64,000 bases of DNA from Acanthacorydalis orientalis (GCA_034766995.1 CM068319.1:17855922-17919921), one strand, 5' to 3'; positions 26,413 to 38,575 are shown, numbered from the stretch's first letter. Notes: generated by a model not told the origin, from the sequence alone. A program made the numbers and translations.

Positions 26413-26776
26413 AAGAAAACATATAAAAAGAATTTGTACAATTACATTGGTACAGTGAACGGGTTTTATATGTATGTGTATATACTTTGCTAAAATCACA
26501 ATATAAAACACGCTTGTAATAATGGACACGTATAGAATATAACAGAAGAACACATGTATATAAAAATGTATAAATAATTAAATAAAATAGAAATAAAAAC
26601 ACAAAAGTTCATTTCATATATTTCTTTATTAATACATAAATTATTTTATACCTGAAAAAAATTAATTAAACATATAATTTTATGATAAAACAATTGAAAT
26701 AAAAAACAGTTTCAAATTGTACATGTAATCAGAATCAATATAAAAAATTAAACGTATTAAAATTATTTATACTCAC

Positions 26777-26895
26777 CCTAGTTTGTAGTTTAAAGCATAA
26801 CAATACATTTTTCTAAATTTAATAAATATTATCTGATAATAAAGTGATAACAATCATTATTGAAACATCTTGTATAGACACACACACCGAAAATT
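26777..26895 (-). other. exon-like block, tandem copy 2
   Basis: The 119-nt equivalent of the block at 25557. It keeps the TTTTTCTTTTCAG acceptor-like tract and a GTGAGT donor (AACTAG before GTGAGT). Confidence 0.35.
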
Positions 26896-27483
26896 CTGAA
26901 AAGAAAAATATGTTTTGTACACCTTTATAGCACTATTGAGTCATTTACTTAGAAACACATTTATATTAATTTCTATAAATAAATAAAATGTTAATTTTTT
27001 AATTTAAACATATAACATATATACCAGTAATAACGCAAAGTATAAACATTTGTACATCTAATAATATGATTATATTAAATACACAGAATATATGCATGTA
27101 ATTTAGTAAGTTATAAAAATAACAAAACCAATATTTTTGATTAAATTTATTTATTTTGCACAATGTTCACGATTAATTAAATACAAAAAACGAAGAGCAT
27201 AATTATATTTATAGAAAGCTTATACTTTTCAATAAATTTCTACCCACCTTTAAACTGGTGTGCAAATGTTTCAAAATTCTCTTCAATGTATTATTTTTCA
27301 GCATCATTTAACATCGAGTTATTCAATCTTCTATTAATTCATATTTATTTAAAGATGAAATTATAATACATATTTGTAGTCAGATAATGTTAACTCTGTT
27401 TATTTCAGTAGATTTCACTCCTTAACACTATTATAAAATGAAAAATATTATTTATTTTATATTAATAATGATGTATACATGTG

Positions 27484-27535
27484 TGTATATATATATATAC
27501 ACACATCCATACGTATACACACACATACATTCATA
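27484..27535. repeat. (TG)n(TA)n(CA)n compound tract
   Basis: Self-complementary simple sequence in tandem copy 3. Confidence 0.85.
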
Positions 27536-27635
27536 TTTGAATAAAGATTTTCATAGTGAATCCCCATTACTATTTTAAAACTTTAAATGCAAAGGTAATG
27601 ACTCTGTTTAAATGCATATTGATTTCTTATCAGAG

Positions 27636-27754
<119 letters not shown>

Positions 27755-28245
27755 AGAAAATATAAAAATAATTTGTTCAATTACATTGGCACAGTGAGCG
27801 CTTTTTTTCTTTTAATACAAACAGGTATATTGTTTAAATCTAATTATTTTTGAATTTCGAAAATATTTAAATATTGATTTTTTTCAGATTTAGAAGTAAA
27901 TTGTTTTAGAAAGAAAAAAATAAATATTGTTGATTGGTTAATTTCAAAATAAAACGCACACTGTGCTAAAATCACAATATAAAATACGCTTGTAACAATG
28001 AAGATATATAGAATATAACAGAAATACATGTATATAAAAATGCATAATTAATTAAATAAAATAATAATAATAACACAAAAGTTCATTTCATATATTTCTT
28101 TATTAATATATAAATTATTTTATAGCTGAAAAAAAGTTAACTAAACATATAATTGTATGAAAAAAGAATTGCAATAAAAACAGTTTTGTACATATAAACA
28201 GAACCAATATAAAAAATTAAAGGTATAAAAATTATTTACACCCGC

Positions 28246-28360
28246 CTTAGTTTGTAATTTTAAGCATAATACATTTTTCTAAATTTATAAAATATCTGAT
28301 AATAAACTGATCACAAACATTATTGGAACATCTTGTATAGACAAACACATACCCAAAATT
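28246..28360 (-). other. exon-like block, tandem copy 3
   Basis: The 115-nt equivalent of the block at 25557. The acceptor-like tract is intact. The donor has become GCGGGT (AACTAAG before GCGGGT), a weaker GC-type donor. Confidence 0.3.
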
Positions 28361-28637
28361 CTGAAAAGAAAAATAGATTTTGTACACTTTTTAGCACTGT
28401 TAAGTCATTTACTTAGAAACACATTTATATTAATTTCTATAAATAAATAAAATGTTAATTTTTTAATTTAAATATATAATATATATATACCACATATCGT
28501 AAAGTAGAAACATTTTTATATCTAATAATATGATTATATTAAATGCACAGAATATATGCATATAATAATTAAAAAATGAATAGTATCGTTAGAATAATAT
28601 TAACTAATTTTAATTATTTATCATGTGCTTAGAGAAC

Positions 28638-28639
<2 letters not shown>

Positions 28640-28672
<33 letters not shown>
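28640..28672. repeat. (TA)n microsatellite
   Basis: About 32 bp of TA at the boundary between the two tandem duplications. Confidence 0.95.
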
Positions 28673-28675
<3 letters not shown>

Positions 28676-28770
28676 ATTAAAAATACATTAGAACAGTGTA
28701 TTCAACAATATTAAAAAAAGTAGTATTCAATAGAGAAAACCATTCATTTATATTTTCATAATTATTATTG

Positions 28771-28831
<61 letters not shown>

Positions 28832-29283
28832 TTCCTGAAATACTTGTATGACACACATAATGTTTAAACAATTGAACACAATACATATTTCTATTGCAAT
28901 GCACTTATTAATAAAAAAATAATTTTATGATAAATCGTTGCGGCATACCTTCTGTTTTTGATTCAAGACACGCAGGAGATTTTTATATCTAACAAATATT
29001 TTTTTCATAATAGTAAAAAAACTATTATTGACCAGCATCATCATGTACGTGGAAACGGTGGAAACACAGGCATCACATTATTTTGTAGAAACAAACAGAT
29101 GAACGTTGTTTATGTTTTGATTTCTGTATACAGCACGCGCAGCGCCAATAGTATTGAATATGAAGCGTTACACTTTTATTTTATATAAATAATTAATTAA
29201 TATAATTATTTTTCTTTTAAAATATATTAAATAATTTTTTATATTATATTAAATGTGTAATCAATATGTAAATGTGTATGTAT
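28672..29283. repeat. ~600-bp tandem duplication, copy A
   Basis: Matches 29391-29985 along its whole length: ACATTAGAACAGTGTATTC, GATTCAAGACACGCAGGAG, AACAGATGAACGTTGTTTAT and AATAATTAATTAATATA occur in the same order. It differs from copy B by substitutions, small indels and an extra TA array at 28773-28828. No clear coding frame. Confidence 0.88.
28773..28828. repeat. (TA)n microsatellite, copy A only
   Basis: About 55 bp of TA. Copy B has only ATATGTATAT at the matching site (about 29490). Confidence 0.95.
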
Positions 29284-29307
29284 GTATATGCATATATACA
29301 TATTTAC

Positions 29308-29386
<79 letters not shown>

Positions 29387-29390
29387 CATA
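29268..29390. repeat. (TA)n microsatellite between duplicates A and B
   Basis: About 70 bp of pure TA preceded by TATGCATATATACATA. Confidence 0.95.
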
Positions 29391-29981
29391 GAGTAATTAA
29401 AAAATACATTAGAACAGTGTATTCAACAATATTAAAAAAGTAGTATTCAATAAAGAACCATTCATTTATATTTTCATAATTATTATTGAAATATGTATAT
29501 TAGTTCGTGAAATACTTGTATAATACATAAACACAATGTTTAAACAATTGAACACAATACATATTTCTATTGCAGTGCATTTATTAATATAAGAAATTAA
29601 ATTTATGATAAATCGAAGTGACATACCTTTTGTTTTTGATTCAAGACACGCAGGAGATTTTTATATCTCACAAATATTTTTTTATAATGATAAAATAATT
29701 TATTATTGACCAGCATCATGATGTACGCGGGAACGATAGAAACACAGGCACCATTATCTTCTAGAAACAAACAGATGAACGTTGTTTATATTTTGATTTC
29801 TCTGTACAGCACGCGTAGTGCTAATAGTATTGAATATGATGCGTTACACTTTTATTTTACATAAATAATTAATTAATATATTTATTTTTCTGTTAAAATG
29901 TATTAAATAATTTTTTTATATTATATTATCAAATGTGTAATCAATATGAAAATGTGTATATGTATGTACATGCATATATAC

Positions 29982-29985
<4 letters not shown>
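29391..29985. repeat. ~600-bp tandem duplication, copy B
   Basis: Second copy of the unit at 28672-29283. The minus-strand donor-like site seen in copy A (AAG before GTATGC, near 28948) is GTATGT here (near 29627). Confidence 0.88.
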
Positions 29986-30020
<35 letters not shown>

Positions 30021-30021
30021 T

Positions 30022-30054
<33 letters not shown>

Positions 30055-30165
30055 CATATGCATATACATATGCATATACATATGCATATATAAATCATAG
30101 AAGAGGCCTTTATCCAGCAGTAGATTGACAGAGGCTGCTTCTACGGCTACTACTGATGTATGATG

Positions 30166-30200
<35 letters not shown>

Positions 30201-30215
30201 TTATATTTATATATT
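29986..30215. repeat. TA-rich compound arrays around a retroelement-like scrap
   Basis: TA arrays with repeated CATATG units at 30055-30085, then a non-TA stretch (30100-30168), then another TA array to about 30196. Confidence 0.85.
30098..30165 (+). mobile_element. possible non-LTR retroelement or SINE 3' end fragment
   Basis: AGAGGCCTTTATCCAGCAG followed by GACAGAGGCTGC and a TAC-rich tail resembles the widespread GGCCT-TTGTCCAGCAGTGGA motif at the end of some arthropod and mollusc LINEs and SINEs. Only about 65 bp remains. Family assignment is from memory of the motif. Confidence 0.35.
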
Positions 30216-30439
30216 TATTTATATTTATATATTATTTTCACACAGAATTGTATATTAATTTAATAAAAACTATTCTTTATTTTGCCTTTAATATTTAATT
30301 TAATAAACTTAATTTCTTCATACAAATACATATTCTGAATCGATTTTGCTCAAATGTCAGAGATTACATAAAATTGACTTCTTGAAGCTCAGAATTTGTA
30401 CATAAATTAATACAATATTCTTGAAACTGTCTTTCTCTC

Positions 30440-30507
<68 letters not shown>

Positions 30508-30631
30508 CACAAACACACACACACCCTTGAATATTGTCTTTCTTTGTCTGTCTCTCTTTGCATGTATATATATATATATATACACACACACACAAACACA
30601 CACACACACAAACACACACACACACCAGTGT
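30440..30631. repeat. compound (TA)n and (CA)n microsatellites
   Basis: About 60 bp of TA, a CA-rich tract, a unique spacer (30520-30565), a short TA array and a second long CA tract. Overlapping open frames here are artefacts of simple sequence. Confidence 0.95.
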
Positions 30632-30639
30632 GTATACTT

Positions 30640-32090
30640 GGGTGAATGAACAGATAATTAAAACAATACTGACCTATAGACAGTGAACAAAAATAGACAA
30701 GTTATTTTAATTTGGTTTCCTTTAGTGAATTGCCTGAATAAACGATTAATAAATGAAAATAATTATTTTAGTATAAAAAGAATCTAACTACCAAATCTAG
30801 ATCCGATGTCTTTGAACATTAATCATTCACTTGTCGCGTTCACCGCTAGACCATGAACATTTCTCCGAAAAAAAATCGAGCCAAATTATTCTCATATCGC
30901 ACTGTAATAAATATCTGAATGTTTTATGTTCAAAACAAACAATTCATTTTCACATGTAGATCAGATTTCCAGTCTGCTAGTAGTATATTTGTATTTCAAG
31001 TATTGCGGTCCAGCAATTTTGATTAATAATAAATAATTCATCTAAGTATAGAAAATTATTGAGGTATTGTGGTTTTCAATTCGAATTATAATCGGATTAT
31101 TGGTTTCCGATGTTACGTAATGTTCTCATATAGAGATACGTAAAAATTTACCGCAAAATGTCTGATGGACTAGAATAATTTCATTAGATAAAGTTGAGCG
31201 ATTCTTTCTTCGACTTGTATGGGTTTGTTCAAGTATAATGTTATTAATTATAAATTCCTCATATAGATGCAAATTATTTTAAACCAAGTGAGCTTGATAT
31301 AATATAATCTGTTCTTTTTTTTTACAATTAATACAAACGAATAAAAGAATATTTTAATAATTTGAAAAGTGTTTTTTTTCCTCAGAAACATGCTTTGAAT
31401 TTTATTGTTATTCTTTTACACAATTCGGTGTTCGAGTATTGAAATCGTAAATATATTTCGTTTGTAAATATAATATCTATTTGTATTAATTGTGTTTTTA
31501 TATTTAAAAAAATGGAATTATTTAACATCATTTTCTTACAGTATTTACATTTATTTGAGTCATCTGTGTGTGAATATGATGAAACAGATAGGTAAATGAA
31601 TATCTAGAAAAAAATATAATTCTGAAGATTATTTTGGTACAAATGAACGCAACATAATGATGATCAGTCAAACTTACTAAGATTTTATTAAAATATGAAA
31701 CAATGGAAATAACAGCCGTTACTTGCGAATCACGTAACAGCTAGTAAATATTTGAGAAATGACTAGTAGATTATTAAAAAACTATAAAAATGTACAAATA
31801 TTGTTGAAAATAAATATATTTTCTTATTATATCGTTTTCTACTTCGAAACTTTGATAAATAAACTGTTTGAAACTTGATCTTAATGGATATTAATAGCTT
31901 TCGCTTCTAATAAAGTAGCTGAACATGATTTCGGTTTTTGCTAAAGTTTTCTCAATATATTTCTATTTTTCCTTCAATTTATACAAGTATATTTTTCTAT
32001 ATTTTTTCAGTGCAATAACGTATAAAAATAATAATAGTATTGAGATTAATGGAAAAAAATACGAATTAACATTCCAATATTAAATATTTT
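30640..32090. other. AT-rich non-coding stretch
   Basis: No gene, RNA gene or repeat recognised. Confidence 0.55.
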
Positions 32091-32520
32091 ATTTTTAACG
32101 AGATTCCGCTATACAAGTGAAATAATTTTATCTCGACGACGAAAACAAATAACGCGAAATGAAAAACAATCAGAGATACCATAACAAAAAAAAAAGAAAA
32201 GTGTGTGTGTATCGACCGGTCGTTTTCATTATTATGAATTGCACGCCATAAAAAAGCCCTCGAGTCGGAGACAGTGAGAGACTAATATTAAAAAGTTAGC
32301 CTCGAGCGATTTCCCCATTTCATTCAATCTTCAATATCAGTGAATGCGGCTATAGTGTTATATTTTTTTTTCTCCGTTCGTCACTAGGATAATAATGAAA
32401 AACTCTGAAACGATTCTCATTTCTCATTTTGTACCGCGAGAGTAAAATTTTAATAACAGCAATATTAATTATTTCAACTATGATGTATTTTTCGTTCTGA
32501 CGCCGGGTTACGTTGTTACT
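32091..32520. other. GC-richer island, candidate regulatory element
   Basis: Non-repetitive block with CpGs (ATCTCGACGACGAAAAC, GCCCTCGAGTCGGAGACAG, GCCTCGAGCGATTTCC), an exact 10-bp palindrome CGACCGGTCG (32213-32222) and CCATAAAAA, a Hox/Cdx-like core. No coding frame recognised. Confidence 0.4.
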
Positions 32521-32771
32521 GGGATGCCGTTCATTAATTTATAAAATGATTTGTAAGATTTTGATGCATTACGATTATTGTTTACAAATGGTGTATCCCA
32601 TGCTATTTATAGAATGGTTTTATTCATTTTTAACGCGATTGTTTTTCAAACGATTTCAATACATTTCGTTTAATTTCATTTATACAAAGTGCATGACTCA
32701 TGACCATCATCGATCATAAAAACATTAATGTGCAAATTTCTGACAGCTTTTATTTATAATCAGGTACATTA

Positions 32772-32827
<56 letters not shown>

Positions 32828-33236
32828 GTGCATATGTATGCTTATGTGTGTAATTTAGTAATATCCCAATAAAATGTAAAAATATTTAAATATTTGTAAA
32901 GTCAGTCTAAATTAAAATAGATACAATATGTCTGTCTGTTGTTTATTCTTTTATACAATTTGTTTATCTGTTATTGTAACCATACACACACACGCATATA
33001 TATATATAATACATAGATATACACGTTTTCTTAATACATTTTCTCTATAAATATTAAAATGTTTATTTACAATGTAATTGAAGGTATATCCAAGTCCTTA
33101 TCCGTTTTAAGTATTATTTCAATCCTTAAATCACTTGCTTCTTATTTTTTTTACAAATACTTACACAATTATTGCACAGTACATGCCTATTGTTTTTTGT
33201 ATGTTTTTTTCGCTATTCTCCTTTATGATCATAATA
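32521..33236. other. AT-rich non-coding stretch
   Basis: No gene recognised. A TA array lies at 32769-32826 and a short CA/TA tract at about 32985-33010. Confidence 0.5.
32769..32826. repeat. (TA)n microsatellite
   Basis: About 46 bp of pure TA with a TGTA lead-in. Confidence 0.95.
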
Positions 33237-34107
33237 CAGATGTCCCAAAAAATGTATGCACACATTTAATATTTATTGAGGTGAAACTAAGGTTAAAACT
33301 TCAAATTAAAGCAGACAGATGTAGATTTTTTTTAATTATTGCAAGTGCTCAAATTGGTGACTGTTCTGTTCCAGGCAGTGCTGATAACGTGGAAAAATTG
33401 AATCGCAAATAGAACGAATGGCTTGGTTTGGGGCGCATTTTCACGAATTGGGGCACATTTTCATTCAGTGGCTGGTCTCAATTCATTAACTGTTGCCGGT
33501 TTTGTGTCATAAATTTTATCTTTGATGAATCACCATAAAAAAATTATTGGCGTGAGGTGTCGGGGGTTAATCAATGTTTCTCCTACGTCCAATCCATCTG
33601 TTCGGAAAATTTTCATCAAGATAGGTTCTCGCATCACAATAGTAGTGGGGAGGTGTACAATCTTGTTGGAAATAAAAATCTTCCTCATCTTTAATCATCT
33701 CACAAATGCGTGGTTTGACAAATTCCTACATCAGATTCAAGTAAACGACACCAGTCACAGTGCTATCAACAAAGAATGGTCCAATTAAACTCCTTGCTGT
33801 CAATCCACACCACACTGTAACTCCTGGTAAATTAACATGATGTTGTTCCGTAACATGTGGATTCTCTGATGCCCAGTAGCTGCGATTGTGGTGATTAATT
33901 CAGTCGTTTAATTTAAGTGGTGTTTTCTAAATTGTCTTTGCACTTCAGTTATGTTCTCACACTTCCAGCTCTTTACGACAAAGTTCCTTTTTTGGAAGTT
34001 TAATTTAAGGTCAGTCATTATTTTAAATCAGTTTCATCTGAAAAAGAAAGAAAATTTAGAGTGTCATGGACTGTTAAAATGTGTATACGTTTTTTTGGGA
34101 CATTTTA
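33237..34107 (-). mobile_element. decayed Tc1/mariner-superfamily element, about 870 bp
   Basis: The left end reads CAGATGTCCCAAAAAATGTA (from 33237); the right end on the other strand carries AAAATGTCCCAAAAAAACGT and then ATACACATTTTAA. A TA precedes the left end; the right boundary is less exact. The interior encodes pieces of a transposase on the minus strand. The element is shorter than a full-length relative because the middle of the N-terminal half is missing. Confidence 0.8.
33330..34018 (-). pseudogene. Tc1/mariner-type transposase pseudogene (DDE_3-like)
   Basis: Minus-strand reading starts at the ATG at 34018 (MTDLKLNFQKRNFVVKSW, then CENITEVQRQFRKHH), which looks like the N-terminal helix-turn-helix of a widespread insect Tc1/mariner-type transposase. 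It then jumps to [14 protein letters not shown] and [12 protein letters not shown], and to FQQDCTPPH, which carries the second catalytic Asp. The region before NHHNRSYW, including the first catalytic Asp, is deleted. There are in-frame stops after YLNLM and before PPR. The expected third-Asp block (SPDLTPMD in relatives) has decayed to roughly HLTPII, so that Asp is gone. The C-terminal part can still be followed in shifted frames. No activity is possible. Confidence 0.8.
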
Positions 34108-34422
34108 TATAAATTTTCTCTCATTATTCTTACCTGATTTCTGATACATTCATGTATATCTGTATATAATTTCATAACTTATACCAGATTTTTTTGCAGT
34201 TTCTCTGTCGGGATAATAAAGATCTGATGACTATTTTAATATTATTATATATTATTTTTTCAGTGAATTGTCCTCTCTCCCCATAAGTCACCAGTATTTT
34301 CTGTTCAGAAATATTCAATAAATAATTATTGATTATTTTTAATTGCTCATTTCAACGGTGAGACCATTATCCTCAAAGCACTAAAGTACAGAAAAATCAT
34401 TTCTAATATTAATTCGTTTGTG

Positions 34423-34425
<3 letters not shown>

Positions 34426-34480
<55 letters not shown>

Positions 34481-34482
34481 TA

Positions 34483-34544
<62 letters not shown>
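34426..34544. repeat. (TA)n microsatellite with AATATATAA units
   Basis: Nearly 120 bp of TA, interrupted in the middle by repeated TAATATA phases. Confidence 0.96.
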
Positions 34545-34546
<2 letters not shown>

Positions 34547-35227
34547 GGCAGATCCATATTGTGACAAAATGATTTCCCAGTAAAGACAACTAAACTAGAA
34601 ATATAATTGAATCACTGAACTCGTTTCTAAAAATGAATTTACCCACAGTGCCAGAAGTATATTGTATTGTATAGTTTTATTGAGATAAATACTTATAGAC
34701 AATTATTTTTATTTTTATTTTCTTGATACGTTTTCAATCAAATAAGATTAATAATGTTTAATCATTGAAAAAAAAAAAACGTTATTATACCTATTTAGAA
34801 AAAAAATATTGTTTTAATAAACATTGACACAAACATTTTTTTGTAATCTAGTTTTGTTATTGGTATTTTAAAATTTAAAACTGATATTTTTCAATTGTAT
34901 GTCTTTACTTTTTTTATCAATTACTTGGTGTAAATATATTATACAGTAGAATTTAATTACTTGATCTGTTTTGTATATCGCAATACAACTATTTTTTTAA
35001 TGATTTAGTTAATATTTTAAGTGGAAAAATCTATATTAGGAAATTCTTTGTATCATCTTCACAAATTGTACAGGTTGAGTTTATTACTTAATAGAAAAAA
35101 ATATCTTAAAAACCTAATCAGTATAATGTGACAGTGATATATGTTAAGGGTAAACATTCCCGACGGAAATATTTTAAAATTTTCTGGAGATAACAATCAA
35201 CATCTTTATTATAATGTGTTGATATAA

Positions 35228-35458
35228 TTACATGCCTGGACAAAAACTGAAAAAAATAACTTTTGAAACCTGTCCAGAATTTTTCGATGACTGGCTTACA
35301 TTTAGTATACTACTTTTTGGAATTATAACTGCATGTTTTTCCACATGAGGTTTTATTAATACTTTCTTCTGATACTCATCGTCCGTTTGCATCACTTGAG
35401 TTTCTGCTCTCCTTACTAGTTTTGGCACGTGTGGAATATTTGGGTGGATATTTTATGT
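35228..35458 (-). CDS. possible exon fragment or decayed coding scrap
   Basis: A minus-strand open frame of about 74 codons between stops, with no obvious Met start. Its composition is unlike the surrounding simple-sequence frames: charged and mixed residues such as VPKLVRRAETQVMQTDDEY, then QKKVLIKPHVEKHAV and SQSSKNSGQVSK. The tail after SGQ (VIFFSFCPGM) looks non-coding, and a potential donor CAG/GTTTCA lies there, so the coding part may end near 35275. I do not recognise the protein. It could be chance, an exon of a large host gene, or a pseudogene piece. Confidence 0.25.
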
Positions 35459-36188
35459 CTGGTTTTAATTATGTTTAAAATTCATTTATGTATATTCTAG
35501 TTAGTGTGGTTGATAATTTTAAAGTATAAAATATCTGAGAAGAGAAACTCAAGTGATTTAAAAAGATAATATCGCCAGGATAAGGCAAGCATTACTTTTT
35601 GGGACCTCTTTTTAGTGACATTTTTTTATTATATCCTTCTGGACATGTAAACTGTTTCTGTTACTTTCAATAGTTTGTTGTATCCAACATAATCAGCATA
35701 CTTCTGGTTACATTGTCTTAAATAGATGTTTTCAGCAATAGTTTTTCAGTGAAATACAAAGCTTTGACCTTCGTCACACGTCAAATATTATGACTTTCTC
35801 GTTTTCTGTACTGAACATAATTATACATACTAATGCACGAAAATTTAACCAATTAACTCTAATAATCAATAGTCTAATAGTCTACTAATAATCAATAAAT
35901 TTAATCTATTTGTTTGTTTAATGTGAAAAAGAATTTATTATTGTTCGATTTTTGATTAATATTTATTAACACTTTCAAATTTATTTTACAGTTCAAAACA
36001 AATTAACTGTCATATTAAAATTCAAATTTATGTTTTTCTGTGTGATCTCGCTTTCATTTTCTATTTATATATTAAATTATATGTGTGTGGTGTTACAAGT
36101 TTAATCCGATAAAATACGCTTGTATGCATTATGATTACATGCATGTGAATAAAATTCAGAATGATTGGTTACGTTTTGAATTGGAAAC

Positions 36189-36189
<1 letters not shown>

Positions 36190-36238
<49 letters not shown>
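36190..36238. repeat. (TA)n microsatellite
   Basis: About 48 bp of TA. Confidence 0.96.
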
Positions 36239-36243
<5 letters not shown>

Positions 36244-36595
36244 CACCCTTGTCGAAATGGTTGTCAACTTAGAGATAGATACGATATAACGCCATGTTTC
36301 ATCATACATGATGACGACAAGCAAATATGACAAAATAAAAATATTTTCAGTTTCTCATGACATTGACTGACATCTGTTTGAAATAATATATATGTACACA
36401 GTACATGTTATAATATTTTATGAAGTGTAAGTGGTTCTGTGAATTTGAAAAAACTATTAATAATGTTTTTTTTTTGTGGTTTCGTTACTACTGATATAAC
36501 ATCTAAAACATGTTGTTGTTGTTGTTAAAATAAATTGATATCTTGTTAAATTATAAATAATTTGTATTTGTTGAGTTTATTTTTACCTACAAATC

Positions 36596-36597
<2 letters not shown>

Positions 36598-36655
<58 letters not shown>
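36598..36655. repeat. compound (TA)n(GA)n microsatellite
   Basis: About 38 bp of TA followed by about 18 bp of GA. Confidence 0.96.
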
Positions 36656-37003
36656 TTTAGAATTGTATGAAGAAAGTAGAACTTTTTTATTTAATTATTA
36701 GTTAATTTATTATATTTACTAATATTCAAGATTTAATTATATAGATTGATGGAATTTAAATCACTAATATAAGCGAATACCGATAAGTTTGATTTAAATA
36801 CTCATTTATTGGTTTATTATATTTAATATATTTTATTTCATTATATAAAGCAAATATTCAGCTTTATTTTATCATGTACACCATTGATTGTACTCATTTA
36901 AAATATAAAAAAATGTTGCAATTTTATATTCTAATGTTTTATCATTCATTATTAATCGAAAAAATTCATGTATTTTTGTTTAAATTGTTTAAATAATAAA
37001 TAG

Positions 37004-37005
<2 letters not shown>

Positions 37006-37035
<30 letters not shown>
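37006..37035. repeat. (TA)n microsatellite
   Basis: About 28 bp of TA. Confidence 0.93.
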
Positions 37036-37037
<2 letters not shown>

Positions 37038-37163
37038 TGGTACAATAACACCTTCTGAAGTAATTCAAGTATGTTTTGTTACAAATTCGCAGCATCCTGA
37101 AACGTGCATCTGATACTAAAATGGCTTCCATCAGGAGTTAGTGGTGTCACTTATTTGTGAGAA

Positions 37164-37200
37164 ATGGCAGCACATGTCGACGTTTCATACGTGCTGCCAT
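37164..37200. other. 10-bp hairpin ATGGCAGCAC/GTGCTGCCAT
   Basis: Perfect 10-bp arms separated by 17 nt (ATGTCGACGTTTCATAC), in a GC-richer patch of about 180 bp. The stem can be lengthened by AGA/TCT outside with a bulge. It may be a small-RNA hairpin, part of a foldback repeat or an operator-like site. Confidence 0.55.
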
Positions 37201-37618
37201 CTGGCAAATATTGTACGAACCTGTTACGGAGCAAGTTTACGTAGTCCCCATAGGATTGAAGGCTATTTTTAATTTTTAAGTTTTTACTCACAGAGACATG
37301 TTTCTACAGTAAAACAAATGATCATAAAACACCGAGCGTTATAATCTAATAAATCTATTTCATTCGGTTATTAACTTGAATTTTTTTTTTATTAAGATAT
37401 GACAAGGATGAGAAAGGTGTGTTTCGTAAACAAACATTTTCAAGTGCTTAGTTTTATTAAAAAAATGAAAAAAAATGTATGATTTTGTTAAGTTGTTGAT
37501 TTAAAAAAATATTTAGTGAAATCGTCCTTTAAAAGTAAAATTTATTGATATAATTTCGGTACGCTATTTAAATTATTGACACAATTTTATAGTCATACTG
37601 TTTATTTTATATTTTACA

Positions 37619-37620
<2 letters not shown>

Positions 37621-37662
<42 letters not shown>
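37621..37662. repeat. (TA)n microsatellite
   Basis: About 42 bp of TA. Confidence 0.96.
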
Positions 37663-37663
<1 letters not shown>

Positions 37664-38134
37664 CTATTCAAATGGTTTATATGCTGTTTATAGTTTATAT
37701 TAAATATTGGAGGCAATTCAAGGAGAGACTTTTCAAAAACATTTCGGTTTTTAGCTACTAATATACGAGTAGAATGTATAATATTAATCATGAAGATTGG
37801 TTTTAATTAATTAAAAGTGAAAAAAATATTAATTTGGAAAGAGATTTTTTACATTTTACTATTTTAACATTAATTGGTTCTTAGTACCCTTTAATTTTCA
37901 GTCATTTGTAATGTTTGTTTAAATTAAGAAAAACATACAGGTACCACTCATACCATACATAGATTTAAATCATATATCTTTTATTAGACTTGCGAATATA
38001 ATACTCTGTATGTATCATTAAGTATATAATAGGCTATTATTTTTTTTCAGTAATCGTTTATTTTGTTCGAAAAAAATCATGAAGTAAACTTTTATTTCAT
38101 AAAAATTACGTGTTCTTACAATGTTATTATTGTA

Positions 38135-38397
38135 GCTAAATTCAGTTTCACCAATTAATGTTTCTCTTGCTTCACAAACCTCAGATTTTTTCTAATCAAA
38201 AACGTTCAATAAATGAATATTCATCTTCAAAGAGATTCAGAAAGTTAGTTTTAAGTTAGAGGGTTGTTTAAGGTAGCTTGAGTGTTCTGAGAATGGCATT
38301 ATTAAGGAAATGTTCATTACCAAGAATCAAAATAAGCAATAATCATTTATCAAATATATTTGATGAGAAATATTTTTATGGTTTGTGAGATGAGAGA

Positions 38398-38398
<1 letters not shown>
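38135..38398. repeat. dispersed inverted-repeat family, copy 4
   Basis: Left arm GCTAAATTCAGTTTCACC and CTTCACAAACCTCAG; loop with GTTCTGAGAATGGCATT; AAAATAAGCAATAATCATTT; right arm TTTTTATGGTTTGTGAGATG. The copy is interrupted at its right end by the TA array starting at 38400. Confidence 0.65.
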
Positions 38399-38443
<45 letters not shown>

Positions 38444-38444
38444 G

Positions 38445-38489
<45 letters not shown>

Positions 38490-38575
38490 TTATATATGTA
38501 TATATATATATATATATGTTTATGTATTTATATATATATATATGTGTGTGTGTGTGTATGTATGTATGCATGTTT
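38399..38575. repeat. (TA)n microsatellite cluster
   Basis: Several TA blocks separated by TGTATTTA-like spacers, ending in a TG tract. Long open frames on both strands are artefacts. Confidence 0.95.

Larger units (their letters stand above)
34108..36080. other. AT-rich stretch with one odd short frame
   Basis: Contains the long TA array at 34426-34544 and the short minus-strand frame at 35228-35458. Otherwise no feature recognised. Confidence 0.5.
36081..38134. other. AT-rich non-coding stretch
   Basis: No gene recognised. A GC-richer patch at 37080-37260 contains the hairpin listed separately. Confidence 0.5.

Noticed and set aside
33059..33412. 117-codon plus-strand open frame
   Set aside because: Its second half runs antisense through the decayed transposon at 33237-34107, so it is not an independent gene.
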